DNA of 64,000 bases from Bradyrhizobium sp. CB1717. GTDB lineage: Bacteria > Pseudomonadota > Alphaproteobacteria > Rhizobiales > Xanthobacteraceae. The stretch lies in contig NZ_CP121666.1 of NCBI RefSeq assembly GCF_029714325.1, positions 744,001-808,000 of the forward strand. The letters are read 5' to 3'. Shown here piece by piece: positions 27,202 to 34,723 of the stretch; the first letter of the stretch is position 1, and every line of letters starts with the position of its first letter. The notes under the pieces are model-generated. The model saw only the letters and a program-made list of their open reading frames with translations, was not told the DNA's origin and made no database searches. Made by a program: the position numbers and the translations under genes.

Positions 27202-27453
27202 CTAAAACACCACGCCCACCCGCGTGCCTCGCTTCCACGCGATCCGGCAGCGCTTCTTGGTGTTCACGTGCAGCAGCTCGAAGCGGTCGGGGATCTGCAC
27301 CTGGCCGCCGAGATCGACGCAGGCCCCGCCCGGCGAATAGTCGATCAGCGTGCAGGGAATCACCGGCGCGCGCGGGTCGGTGATGATCTTGGCCTGGCGG
27401 GACACGAGGCCTGCGGGTTTGACGCGGGCATATTTTCGCGGATGCATTGGCAC
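27202..27453 (-). CDS. PilZ domain protein
   Basis: An 83-residue PilZ protein. The c-di-GMP binding residues appear in reduced form: 'HPRKYARVKPAGLVSRQ' at the N-terminus and 'CTLIDYSPGGACVDLGG', the DxSxxG-type motif written as DYSPGG. Ends 'KRGTRVGVVF', the usual last strand. It may sense c-di-GMP or be one of the many degenerate PilZ proteins of this group. ATG 27447 (MHPRKY) is an equally good start. Confidence 0.85.
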   Translation of the reverse strand: MPMHPRKYARVKPAGLVSRQAKIITDPRAPVIPCTLIDYSPGGACVDLGGQVQIPDRFELLHVNTKKRCRIAWKRGTRVGVVF

Positions 27454-27655
27454 ATCTCCTCCAACTCCGCGGCTCGCGGCGGGCTCTGTGCAGGATGATG
27501 CAAAAGAGTTGATGCGATCCTGCTAAGGTCGGGATGAGAATTTTAATGAAAAGTGGCGGTGACTGGAGAAAGCAGCGGTAGCGTGGTGCGGAAAGCCCCG
27601 CCTCAATCTCCGCCGGGACGACGGCTGAAAGTGTTGCGCGACCCTGCCCACCACC

Positions 27656-27733
27656 GTCATTGCGAGCGCAGCGAAGCAATCCAGAATCCCACCGCGGAAA
27701 GACTCTGGATTGCTTCGCTGCGCTCGCAATGAC
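27656..27733. repeat. Dispersed inverted repeat, GTCATTGCGAGCGCAGCGAA family (copy 2)
   Basis: Almost identical to 26530-26607, the only clear difference being the centre (ATCCCACCGCGG instead of ATCCCTCCGCGG). It lies 23 bases after the stop of the DUF2235 gene. The remainder of the 300-base gap up to the PilZ start shows no gene. Confidence 0.85.
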
Positions 27734-27755
27734 GCGCGGAGAGGCCGCGGCCTCC

Positions 27756-29087
27756 TCACCCCGTCACACCCTCCTCCACCCCAGCCGCCGCCACATCCAC
27801 CCCCGGCGGCACCGGCATTGGCACGGTGACGTAGTCCTTCGGCATGTTCACCGGCCGGTAGCCCGGCTCCACCGCCATCCGCTTCAGCACGCTCTCATGC
27901 ACATGCGCGCCCTCGGGGATGAGGCGCGGCTCGCAATCGGGGATGTAGAGGCCGAAAGTGACCTTCCGCTCCGGCCATTCCCGGTACTTCGCGTTCTTCG
28001 GCAGATACTCCAGCACCCGCCAGGCCGCATTCATCGAATTGTGCAATTCGCCCGTCTTCCCCGTGTAGGCGGGCGGCACATATCTAAACGGCGAGTTCTT
28101 GCGCTGGACGCCCCAGGCGAGCTGGTTCACGGTGCGCGGGTTGAACTTCAGCCCGGCCTTCTCGGCCTCCTCGATCATCCAGATCAGCGGATACTTCGAT
28201 TCCCCGCTTTCGGCCTCCGCATAGCCGCCGCCGACGTCGCAATGCACGCCGGCGAACCACACCTGCAGGATGTCCTGCGCCACCTTCTTCTCGTCGGGCA
28301 CGTAGCGGTTGCTCCAGTATTCCTGCGGCTCCCAGTACTTGTTGAGGCGGAACATGCGCCGCCGCTCGTCGATCGCGATCGCCTGCCGGAAGATGTTGAC
28401 GCTCGGATTGCGCCGCGTGAATGCGAGCTCCTCCAGGCTGAACACGAAGAAGAAATTGTCGCGCCGCGGCACGATCACGCTCGCCACCGTGTCCCACACG
28501 CCGATGAAGTGGATGGTCGGCCAGCGGGTCGAGGTGATGCGCGCGAATTGGGCGGCGAGGTCGAATTCGTCCTTCGGCAGCGGCCCCTGGTCGTCCACAG
28601 TGACGTCGCTGAGGTCTTCGACGTCGTTGCCGCGCCCGGTGCCGGAATATTGCTTGTAGGCGACCATGCCGCTGCCTGCGAGGTTCACCTGCTCCGGCGA
28701 GATCAGACCGATCTTGTGAATGAGCCCCGCCAGCACCCGCACGGTATAGGCACCGCGCGAAAAACCGAACAGATAGATCTTGTCGCCCGGCGCGTAATGC
28801 TCGACCAGGAAGCAATAGGCCGAGAGCACGTTGTCATCGAGCCCGTAGCCGGTCGCGAGCCCCAGCACCAGATTGACGTCGGCCTTGATCCGGTGCCACG
28901 TCGTGGGCTCCGTCACCGTGCCGACCCCGGGATCGTAGAACACCATCTGCCTGGGGTGCGTCCTGTCCGTCTTGCGCAGGCAGCGATAGAGCTTCAGGAC
29001 GTTGGAGATGTTCTCCGAGATCTCGTTGCCGGTCCCGTCACAGCAGATGACGAGGTTTTTCGGCTCTGGCTTGTGGTCGTGCTCCAC
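27756..29087 (-). CDS. DUF2235 alpha/beta-hydrolase-like protein
   Basis: A 443-residue protein of the DUF2235 family. The N-terminus 'KNLVICCDGTGNEISENISN' is diagnostic, as are 'QMVFYDPGVGT', the nucleophile elbow 'IYLFGFSRGAYTVRVLAGLI' (GxSxG) and the late 'VWFAGVHCDVGGGYAE' (Asp/His region). Related proteins include type VI secretion phospholipases, but no secretion genes are nearby. There is no signal peptide. Its first about 50 codons and upstream region are duplicated, in decayed form, at 32040-32261. Confidence 0.88.
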   Translation of the reverse strand: MEHDHKPEPKNLVICCDGTGNEISENISNVLKLYRCLRKTDRTHPRQMVFYDPGVGTVTEPTTWHRIKADVNLVLGLATGYGLDDNVLSAYCFLVEHYAPGDKIYLFGFSRGAYTVRVLAGLIHKIGLISPEQVNLAGSGMVAYKQYSGTGRGNDVEDLSDVTVDDQGPLPKDEFDLAAQFARITSTRWPTIHFIGVWDTVASVIVPRRDNFFFVFSLEELAFTRRNPSVNIFRQAIAIDERRRMFRLNKYWEPQEYWSNRYVPDEKKVAQDILQVWFAGVHCDVGGGYAEAESGESKYPLIWMIEEAEKAGLKFNPRTVNQLAWGVQRKNSPFRYVPPAYTGKTGELHNSMNAAWRVLEYLPKNAKYREWPERKVTFGLYIPDCEPRLIPEGAHVHESVLKRMAVEPGYRPVNMPKDYVTVPMPVPPGVDVAAAGVEEGVTG

Positions 29088-29162
29088 GGGCTGTGCCTCC
29101 GGGTGATGCTACCGGGGCGAGTATAGCGGCATGCAGCCCCATGGCCACATCGTCTGTTGACA

Positions 29163-29178
29163 TTAACCCCTTGTTAAC
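29163..29178 (+). promoter_or_regulatory. CtrA-type box (TTAA-N7-TTAAC)
   Basis: TTAACCCCTTGTTAAC matches the CtrA consensus TTAA-N7-TTAAC exactly. It is 38 bases before the ATG of the coiled-coil gene at 29216, and TTGACA (29157-29162) overlaps its left edge. CtrA is the alphaproteobacterial cell-cycle response regulator; binding here is inferred. Confidence 0.6.
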
Positions 29179-29215
29179 CATGCGGTCGCCTAATGTTGAC
29201 GATGGGGGGATCACC

Positions 29216-29896
29216 ATGTCGGCCCATGTGACGCGACCGAGTTTGATGCCTGTTTCGGCCGATCCGGCCATCCGGTCGGTGGCGAGGCTGGCGGTTCGCG
29301 CCAGGGCCGTCCTACAGGGCAAAGCGCCTGTCCTACGGAGCAAAGCCATGTTCGGAAAGGACGACTTAGTGGACAATCTCAGCCGCGATCTCGATCGCGC
29401 GCGCGGAAGACGGGATGCGCTCGCATCCGAAGCCACGACCCTGACGGCCCAGATCGCCGAAATCGAAGCCCGTCTTTCGGAGGAAAAGAAAAGGCGTGAG
29501 CGTGAGCGCGTCCTGAGCGAGGTCGAAGCGATCAAGACGCGAATCAAGCAAGCCGCCGGCGCGTTTGCTCCTGTCGTCGATGGTCTCTCCAGGGCGGTCG
29601 AGCAGGCTGCGGCGGTCGTGCCCGAGGCGCGCGAGCTCAATAGTTTCCTGGTGTCGGTGGCGACCGAGATCGACAGCGTGCTCGATCCCCTCTTGCGCGA
29701 ACTGGATCAGCGCGCGGATGCGGTGCGAACCGGACAGGCAGCGCTGGACCTGCCGAGTTCGGCCATCGAAGCGCCGCCCGTCGAGCTGCCAAAGGACACC
29801 AACGAGCGCCTGCTTCGTTTTCCGGCGTGGCTGTCCCGCGACAAGGAGACGGACAGGAAGGACACCGCCGAGAGCCCGCGCAGCACGGCGGCGTGA
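29216..29896 (+). CDS. Coiled-coil protein of unknown function
   Basis: A 226-residue protein with no recognised domain. Residues 48-125 are strongly coiled-coil: 'DNLSRDLDRARGRRDALASE' and 'EIEARLSEEKKRRERERVLS'. The N-terminus is Ala/Arg-rich and the C-terminus Pro/Glu-rich. ATG 29216 follows GGGGGGA, a good ribosome site; ATG 29348 (MFGKDDL) is an alternative. The CtrA-type box upstream and the neighbouring FtsZ paralogue suggest a cell-division or cell-cycle link. Confidence 0.7.
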   Translation: MSAHVTRPSLMPVSADPAIRSVARLAVRARAVLQGKAPVLRSKAMFGKDDLVDNLSRDLDRARGRRDALASEATTLTAQIAEIEARLSEEKKRRERERVLSEVEAIKTRIKQAAGAFAPVVDGLSRAVEQAAAVVPEARELNSFLVSVATEIDSVLDPLLRELDQRADAVRTGQAALDLPSSAIEAPPVELPKDTNERLLRFPAWLSRDKETDRKDTAESPRSTAA

Positions 29897-29926
29897 AGCA
29901 CCGGCACGCTGCGCACGCTCTACGCC

Positions 29927-30074
29927 GTCATTCCGGGGCGCGCCTCTTGGCGCGAACTACGGTGCGCAATTGCGCACCTGAGAATCCATCCCTCAACAGT
30001 CACTGTGGCCAAATGGATCCTCAGATGCGCAATTGCGCATCATAGCTCGCGACTTCGTCGCGCCCCGGGATGAC
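29927..30074. repeat. Dispersed inverted repeat, GTCATTCCGGGGC family with nested GCGCAATTGCGC stems (copy 2)
   Basis: Outer arms GTCATTCCGGGGCGCG and CGCGCCCCGGGATGAC enclose two palindromes, GTGCGCAATTGCGCAC and ATGCGCAATTGCGCAT, and inverted GAGAATCCAT/ATGGATCCTC. It lies between the convergent coiled-coil and ftsZ genes and could end both transcripts. Confidence 0.75.
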
Positions 30075-30095
30075 GATCTATTGTTGGGCCACCGC

Positions 30096-31352
30096 TCAGT
30101 TGGCGGCGCGGCGCAGGAAGGCCGGGATATCGAGAACGGCCTCGTCGGGCGCATTGCGCGCAGGGGCGCGGCCGTAAGGATCGAGCGGCTGAAGCGCCGC
30201 CTGCGGCGCATAGTCCAGACCCGGCCTTGCCGGCGGCCCCACGGGGTGGTGCGGCTGCGGGCGGAGCGGCGGGCTTCCCGCTTGCGGAAGGGGTGCGCTG
30301 CGCTCGATGCGATCGGCGATGCGGCGGCCGTCGTTGCGCAGCCTGCCGGCGAGCTGGGTGAGGGCGGTTTCCACCGGTTGCGCCTGCGCCGGGTCGAGAT
30401 TGTCGATACCGGTCGCCACCACCGAGACGCGGACGATGCCTTCGAGGCTTTCGTCGAACGACGCGCCGACGATGATGTTGGCGTCCGGGTCGGCCTCGTC
30501 GCGAATGCGGGTCGCGGCTTCGTCGACCTCGTACAGCATCAGATCCTTGCCGCCGGTGATGGAGATGATGAGGCCACTGGCACGTTTGATCGAGGGATTC
30601 TCGATCAGCGGATTGGAGATCGCGGCCACGGCGGCGGCGAGCACGCGCTTCTCGCCGGAAGCCTCGCCCCGTCCCATCATGGCCTTGCCCTTCTCCTTCA
30701 TGACGGAGAGGACGTCGGCAAAATCGAGATTGATCAGGCCTTCCTTGACGATGAGGTCGCTGATGCAGGCCACGCCCGAATAAAGCACCTGGTCGGCAAG
30801 GGCGAAGGCATCGGCGAACGTGGTCTTCTCGCTGGCCACCCGGAACAGGTTCTGGTTCGGGATGATCAGGAGGGTGTCGACCGTCTTCAGCAGCTCCTCG
30901 ATGCCGGCCTCGGCAAAGCGCATGCGGCGCTGGCCCTCGAAGTAGAACGGCTTGGTGACCACGCCGATGGTGAGAATGCCGAGCTCGCGCGCGATCCTGG
31001 CGACGATGGGTGCAGCCCCGGTGCCGGTGCCGCCGCCCATGCCGGCCGTCACGAACACCATGTGCGCGCCGGTCAGATGTTCGCGGATCGTGTCGATGAC
31101 CTCCTCGGCTGCGGCGCGTCCCAGTTCCGGCTGCGAGCCGGCGCCGAGGCCTGCGGTGACCTTTGTGCCGAGCTGGATCAGGCGCGCCGCCTTCGACATG
31201 GCCAGCGCCTGCGCGTCGGTGTTGGCGACCACGAACTCGACCCCTTGCAGCCCGGCCGTGATCATGTTGTTGACGGCATTGCCGCCTGCGCCGCCGACGC
31301 CGAACACGACGATGCGGGCCTTCATTTCATGGATATCGGTATTGCCTGCCAT
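30096..31352 (-). CDS. ftsZ: FtsZ paralogue (tubulin-like GTPase)
   Basis: A 418-residue FtsZ. The GTP-binding loop '[12 protein letters not shown]', the tubulin signature '[10 protein letters not shown]' (106-115) and the T7 loop '[10 protein letters not shown]' with catalytic Asp are all intact, so it should polymerise and hydrolyse GTP. After the tubulin core (to about 320) the linker is short and Pro-rich, and the end '[15 protein letters not shown]' keeps the conserved C-terminal peptide that binds FtsA/other partners. It stands alone, not with ftsQA, so it is probably a second copy; main alphaproteobacterial FtsZ proteins have a longer linker. It follows an HTH/coiled-coil gene by 52 bases on the same strand. 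Confidence 0.9.
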   Translation of the reverse strand: MAGNTDIHEMKARIVVFGVGGAGGNAVNNMITAGLQGVEFVVANTDAQALAMSKAARLIQLGTKVTAGLGAGSQPELGRAAAEEVIDTIREHLTGAHMVFVTAGMGGGTGTGAAPIVARIARELGILTIGVVTKPFYFEGQRRMRFAEAGIEELLKTVDTLLIIPNQNLFRVASEKTTFADAFALADQVLYSGVACISDLIVKEGLINLDFADVLSVMKEKGKAMMGRGEASGEKRVLAAAVAAISNPLIENPSIKRASGLIISITGGKDLMLYEVDEAATRIRDEADPDANIIVGASFDESLEGIVRVSVVATGIDNLDPAQAQPVETALTQLAGRLRNDGRRIADRIERSAPLPQAGSPPLRPQPHHPVGPPARPGLDYAPQAALQPLDPYGRAPARNAPDEAVLDIPAFLRRAAN

Positions 31353-31404
31353 TTTTCCCTCGCGATTGGTCCGGCAAGCCGGGGATTAAAGAAAGTCTCG
31401 AGTG

Positions 31405-31917
31405 CTACCTGCTAGCCGCGCGGTCTGCTTTGACGATGGAGGCGGCCAGATGTCCCAATCGACGCGCGGCGTATCCCGCGATCGTCCCGCCAGGGCGGCG
31501 ATCGCTCCGCAGCGCCGTCACTTCGTCTTCCAGTCGTGCCGCCCATGCATTGGCGGCCGTCGTTTCGGCGGCCGCCTGCTGCAGCTCGACGGCGAGGCGA
31601 TCGGCGCGCTCGCGCTCGCGCTCGAACACGGCCCTGTAGGCGGTCGCGACGTCTTCGAGCCGCGCGATCTCCGCCTTGAAGGCCTCGGTCTTGACGGCCT
31701 CGATCCTTGCCATGGAGTCGACGATGGGGTCTGCCCGGCGGGCACGTCGCGGGCGGGGGGTGTACCGGAGCTCGGCGAGATCGACGCTCACCAGGGCCTT
31801 GCCGTCCTCCGAGCGCGAGCGCGGCAGGCGGCGACGTCTCGCCAGCGACCGCGCGGCCTCGCGCGAGATATTGAGGCGGGCACTGAGATCGGCATACGTC
31901 AACAACGCAACGCACAT
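31405..31917 (-). CDS. HTH and coiled-coil protein of unknown function
   Basis: A 170-residue protein. Residues 5-45 look like a MerR/excisionase-type HTH ('YADLSARLNISREAARSLAR' then 'RRLPRSRS'). The rest (about 65-145) is a long coiled coil, 'FKAEIARLEDVATAYRAVFE' and 'RADRLAVELQQAAAETTAAN'. ATG 31917 is chosen because AGGAG lies 8 bases upstream. The layout, DNA binding plus coiled coil next to an FtsZ gene, suggests a nucleoid- or division-linked regulator; this is inference. It is upstream of ftsZ and may be its operon partner. Confidence 0.72.
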   Translation of the reverse strand: MCVALLTYADLSARLNISREAARSLARRRRLPRSRSEDGKALVSVDLAELRYTPRPRRARRADPIVDSMARIEAVKTEAFKAEIARLEDVATAYRAVFERERERADRLAVELQQAAAETTAANAWAARLEDEVTALRSDRRPGGTIAGYAARRLGHLAASIVKADRAASR

Positions 31918-31998
31918 CGGCGCTTCTCCTGGAGCGAACCGGGAAGGCATTTCGAGCTAATGATGGCTGGACGATTGCCGCAGGCTAGGCTGCGTTGG

Positions 31999-32014
31999 TT
32001 AATGGAGGGTTAAC
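31999..32014 (-). promoter_or_regulatory. CtrA-type box (TTAA-N7-TTAAC) upstream of the HTH-ftsZ unit
   Basis: TTAATGGAGGGTTAAC matches TTAA-N7-TTAAC exactly, 82 bases before the start of the HTH/coiled-coil gene. A partner box lies at 29163-29178, so the convergent genes of this block could share cell-cycle control. Confidence 0.55.
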
Positions 32015-32039
32015 GGGCGCGGGGGGTGTTTACGGGTGC

Positions 32040-32261
32040 CCGTCACGAGCCGACCCCGGGGTCGTAAAACACCATCTGCCGCGGCTACGTCTTGTCCGTC
32101 TTGCGCAGGCAGTGATGGAGCTTCAGGACGTTGGAGATGTTCTCCGAGATCTCGTTGCCGGTGCCGTCACAGCAGATGACGGGGTTTTCCGGCTCGGGTC
32201 TGGCTGAGTGCTCCATGGGATGCGCCTCCGGGTGATGCTACCGGGGCGAGAATAGCGGAAG
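32040..32261 (-). pseudogene. Decayed duplicate of the DUF2235 gene start
   Basis: The minus strand from 32216 reads MEHS, then PEPENPVICCDGTGNE and ISENISNVLKL, nearly the same as the start of the DUF2235 protein at 29087, then stops at TAG (codon 44, where the parent has His) and the similarity ends after 'MVFYDPGVG'. The similarity also covers about 45 bases upstream of the start, ending AATAGCGG versus TATAGCGG. The fragment lies just before the low-GC defence operon, so it may mark the left junction of that insertion. Confidence 0.85.
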
Positions 32262-32297
32262 AGGGGAAGTGCAGGGACAAAGTTGCAAAATAGAAGT

Positions 32298-33395
32298 TCA
32301 TTTCCTCGGCGTAAGGATGATGTCCACTTCGCCGGCTTTGTGCCATTTCCTCTGAAATAGAGCAGTCTGAGTTGCGCCCTTGGCAATGTCAGCTTGGAAA
32401 AAGAGGTTATGTTTTGGCCACAACTCGGTCAGGATATCGAGAGTCGTTTCGAAGGTGAATCGTCTGGCGTCTGTCCTGACGTAGATCGTCGCAGTGTCTT
32501 TGCAATGACGCTTAGTTTCCTCAAATACATCCAACAGCAGTTCCTCGTACTTCTCGGGATCGGCGTGCCGCGCAGCAGCTCTGTAGCTCGGTAAAGAGGG
32601 GCCGCCAAGCATCCACAAACGAATCCAATTGTCGTATTCGTAGTTTGTAACTCCAAAATAAGGCGGCGAAGTTAGGACTAGATCCGCATCAAACTCCGTT
32701 TTACGGGGAAGAATATCGCGGGCATCTCCCAGCTCGACTTCCCCGCGCCCGCGAGTGCAAGGAACTCCAGCTCTGTATCGCCAAGCGAGCTTTTTCTCGA
32801 AGAAGTTCACTATGTCTATGTCTGGTGGCTTTAGCCGGCGCTGCTTCCACCAGTTCACTGCGTAGTCGGGAGACATAGATTTTGACTGTCTCATTTGATT
32901 GGACAGACCCTCACCAAGCTTAGCGTGAAGGTGCACCAAAATGATTGCCATAAGGGTGCGATCAACCTTTCGCGCACGCCAGTCCAAGTTTCTCCGGGCA
33001 GACTTGAGAAAGCTTAGGACCTTCGGATGCCACGCATGTGCTTGGAATTCATTCTCGGGCTGTCGGTCCCATCCGCTGGACTGGGCAACGATCTCTTTCG
33101 TTCGCTTTAAGAGCAGGCCCGCATTCTTGCATGGATCCAGCTTCGCCGAAGCATAAATCCATGCCACTGGGTTGGTATCTGTGCCAAATGCTTCTCTGCC
33201 TGAGGCTGAGGCTACGAATGTTGTTGTGCCTCGTCCGCAGAACGGATCTAACACTCGGCCGGAAGGTGGACAGTGCCGTTCGATGCTCTTGCGGACAAAA
33301 GAGATCGGAAACATAGCATAGTAGGGCCCAAGGCCGCACCAACGTCCCTCCGGGCTGGACAAAGTCCAATCGTCTGCACTGTCGCGCGTTGTCAT
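32298..33395 (-). CDS. DNA methyltransferase (N4-cytosine/N6-adenine type)
   Basis: A 365-residue amino-methyltransferase. Motif I 'RVLDPFCGRGTT' (about 47-58) binds S-adenosylmethionine; motif IV is 'LTSPPYFGVTN' (TSPPY at 242-246), typical of enzymes that methylate an exocyclic amino group. Motif I precedes motif IV by about 190 residues, which leaves a long middle region for target recognition. It is the last gene of the operon, overlapping the NurA-like gene by 4 bases. In such loci the methylase usually marks host DNA, or triggers or guides the nuclease. Target sequence unknown. Confidence 0.87.
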   Translation of the reverse strand: MTTRDSADDWTLSSPEGRWCGLGPYYAMFPISFVRKSIERHCPPSGRVLDPFCGRGTTTFVASASGREAFGTDTNPVAWIYASAKLDPCKNAGLLLKRTKEIVAQSSGWDRQPENEFQAHAWHPKVLSFLKSARRNLDWRARKVDRTLMAIILVHLHAKLGEGLSNQMRQSKSMSPDYAVNWWKQRRLKPPDIDIVNFFEKKLAWRYRAGVPCTRGRGEVELGDARDILPRKTEFDADLVLTSPPYFGVTNYEYDNWIRLWMLGGPSLPSYRAAARHADPEKYEELLLDVFEETKRHCKDTATIYVRTDARRFTFETTLDILTELWPKHNLFFQADIAKGATQTALFQRKWHKAGEVDIILTPRK

Positions 33396-34723
33396 GATAA
33401 ATTGAAGAGGCTCCGCAGAATTTCGGCGCCTTGTTTAAGTGGTATGGCTGCGTGTGCGTGAGCTCTAACGAGTGGCATAAAGCCGTCTTCGTAAAGGTAG
33501 GTCGAAAGATGGTCCAACACGTTGAGAGCGTCTCCAAGCCGCGGAAAAGCGCTTGGAGACGTGTTGTGAAAGTCGGTTCCTTCGCTATTCACAATCGCTG
33601 AGTTTAGTACGGCGTGACTTCCATTTGCCGTCTTGTACAAAACCTTTCGGCCAAAATACGTATCAATCCCGGAGGGCTTGGCGTCCTCGGGGCGGAATAC
33701 AATATTTCGATTTATGTACTTGGCGTTCGGAATGATTACTGTTTGGCTGTCAAACTTTGAGCGCGGTCCTCGTTCATCTGTCCAGTCAATATCGGAGAAG
33801 TGGGTCATGTATTGTCCACTCTTCTCAATTCCAAAGAGCAGTAAGTCGCAACCGTTGTGCTTGAGCGACTTTGCGCTGATCCGTTGAATCTCTCTTTGTA
33901 CGTACGGCGCAATCCATGCGGGCTGTCCGAAAACTGCTAGGGGGCCGTCGAGAACAAATGCGCAGTTCTTCAGATAGTGGATCCGCTTTTCGTTCTCGAA
34001 ATACCGTAAGATGTTAATCAGCGAGAGGACTTCAGTCACTCGTCTAACTTCACCATGCACTTCCCCATTTGATCCAAGTTCATTGAATCTTTCATGGAAA
34101 CGAAGAGCGTCAGTTTCGAAGAGCGTCTGCTTGCGCTCGCAGTCGCACTTGTAGCTTCCCGTCCCCGATTTGTATTTCTCTTTACAATCAACGATCGGGC
34201 AAGCGATGTCTGCTTGCCTGCCGACAGTAATAGCGCGCAATGTTTCCAGAAGCGTTTCATGGGCCGGATCGAGCGTCCCACTTAGAATATCCTGAACAGT
34301 GCTCCGAAAAAACGTTACGGGAGCGTCTCCAGGAGCTCCAACGCGAACGACGTTGGCGCCGGGTAGTACCCCATCCAGAGTCGTCGCCTTATCCATATCG
34401 TTGAAGACGCGAGGAGAGGGGATTTCGTGAGGAACAATGCTGGCTAACTCCGTGATGTCGATAAAGACGACGGATAGCATAAGTATGCTAGCTTCTGCCC
34501 CAGGGAATCCGTTCTTGACCTTGTGCGTTAGGGTGGATCCATCAATGGCGACGACGCGGATAGGGAGCCATCCGTTGCGGGCCACTTCAACGACAGGCGG
34601 TGTGTCTTTTGTTGCTGAGTTGTCCTTAGTTTCAATCGTTCCTTCAAAATCGTGAATGGCCTTGCTACTTTGTAGAGCAATCAGGCCTTCACCGGTCTCA
34701 TGTTGTATCCCAGTCACGGTCAT
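33392..34723 (-). CDS. nurA: NurA-like nuclease
   Basis: A 443-residue protein with a NurA domain. The N-terminal metal-binding Asp is in 'IRVVAIDGSTLTH' (Asp61) and a second in 'AFVLDGPLAVFG' (Asp259). A middle segment has Cys175, Cys180, Cys193 and Cys195 ('CPIVDC', 'YKCDC'), a possible zinc site not usual for NurA. It overlaps the HerA gene by 4 bases (ATGA); HerA-NurA pairs resect or degrade DNA, the nuclease working on DNA pumped by the hexameric translocase. Assignment by motif and pairing; catalysis not proven. Confidence 0.78.
   Translation of the reverse strand: MTVTGIQHETGEGLIALQSSKAIHDFEGTIETKDNSATKDTPPVVEVARNGWLPIRVVAIDGSTLTHKVKNGFPGAEASILMLSVVFIDITELASIVPHEIPSPRVFNDMDKATTLDGVLPGANVVRVGAPGDAPVTFFRSTVQDILSGTLDPAHETLLETLRAITVGRQADIACPIVDCKEKYKSGTGSYKCDCERKQTLFETDALRFHERFNELGSNGEVHGEVRRVTEVLSLINILRYFENEKRIHYLKNCAFVLDGPLAVFGQPAWIAPYVQREIQRISAKSLKHNGCDLLLFGIEKSGQYMTHFSDIDWTDERGPRSKFDSQTVIIPNAKYINRNIVFRPEDAKPSGIDTYFGRKVLYKTANGSHAVLNSAIVNSEGTDFHNTSPSAFPRLGDALNVLDHLSTYLYEDGFMPLVRAHAHAAIPLKQGAEILRSLFNLS

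Noticed and set aside
26530..27733. CRISPR-like repeat pair
   Set aside because: The two near-identical units are 78-base inverted repeats over 1 kb apart with genes between, so they are dispersed repeats, not an array.
27756..29087. Type VI secretion effector locus
   Set aside because: DUF2235 occurs in such effectors, but no VgrG, Hcp or immunity gene is near.
32123..32386. 87-codon minus-strand frame over the DUF2235 remnant
   Set aside because: It is in another frame than the remnant; the recognisable protein similarity is in the frame with the stop at codon 44.
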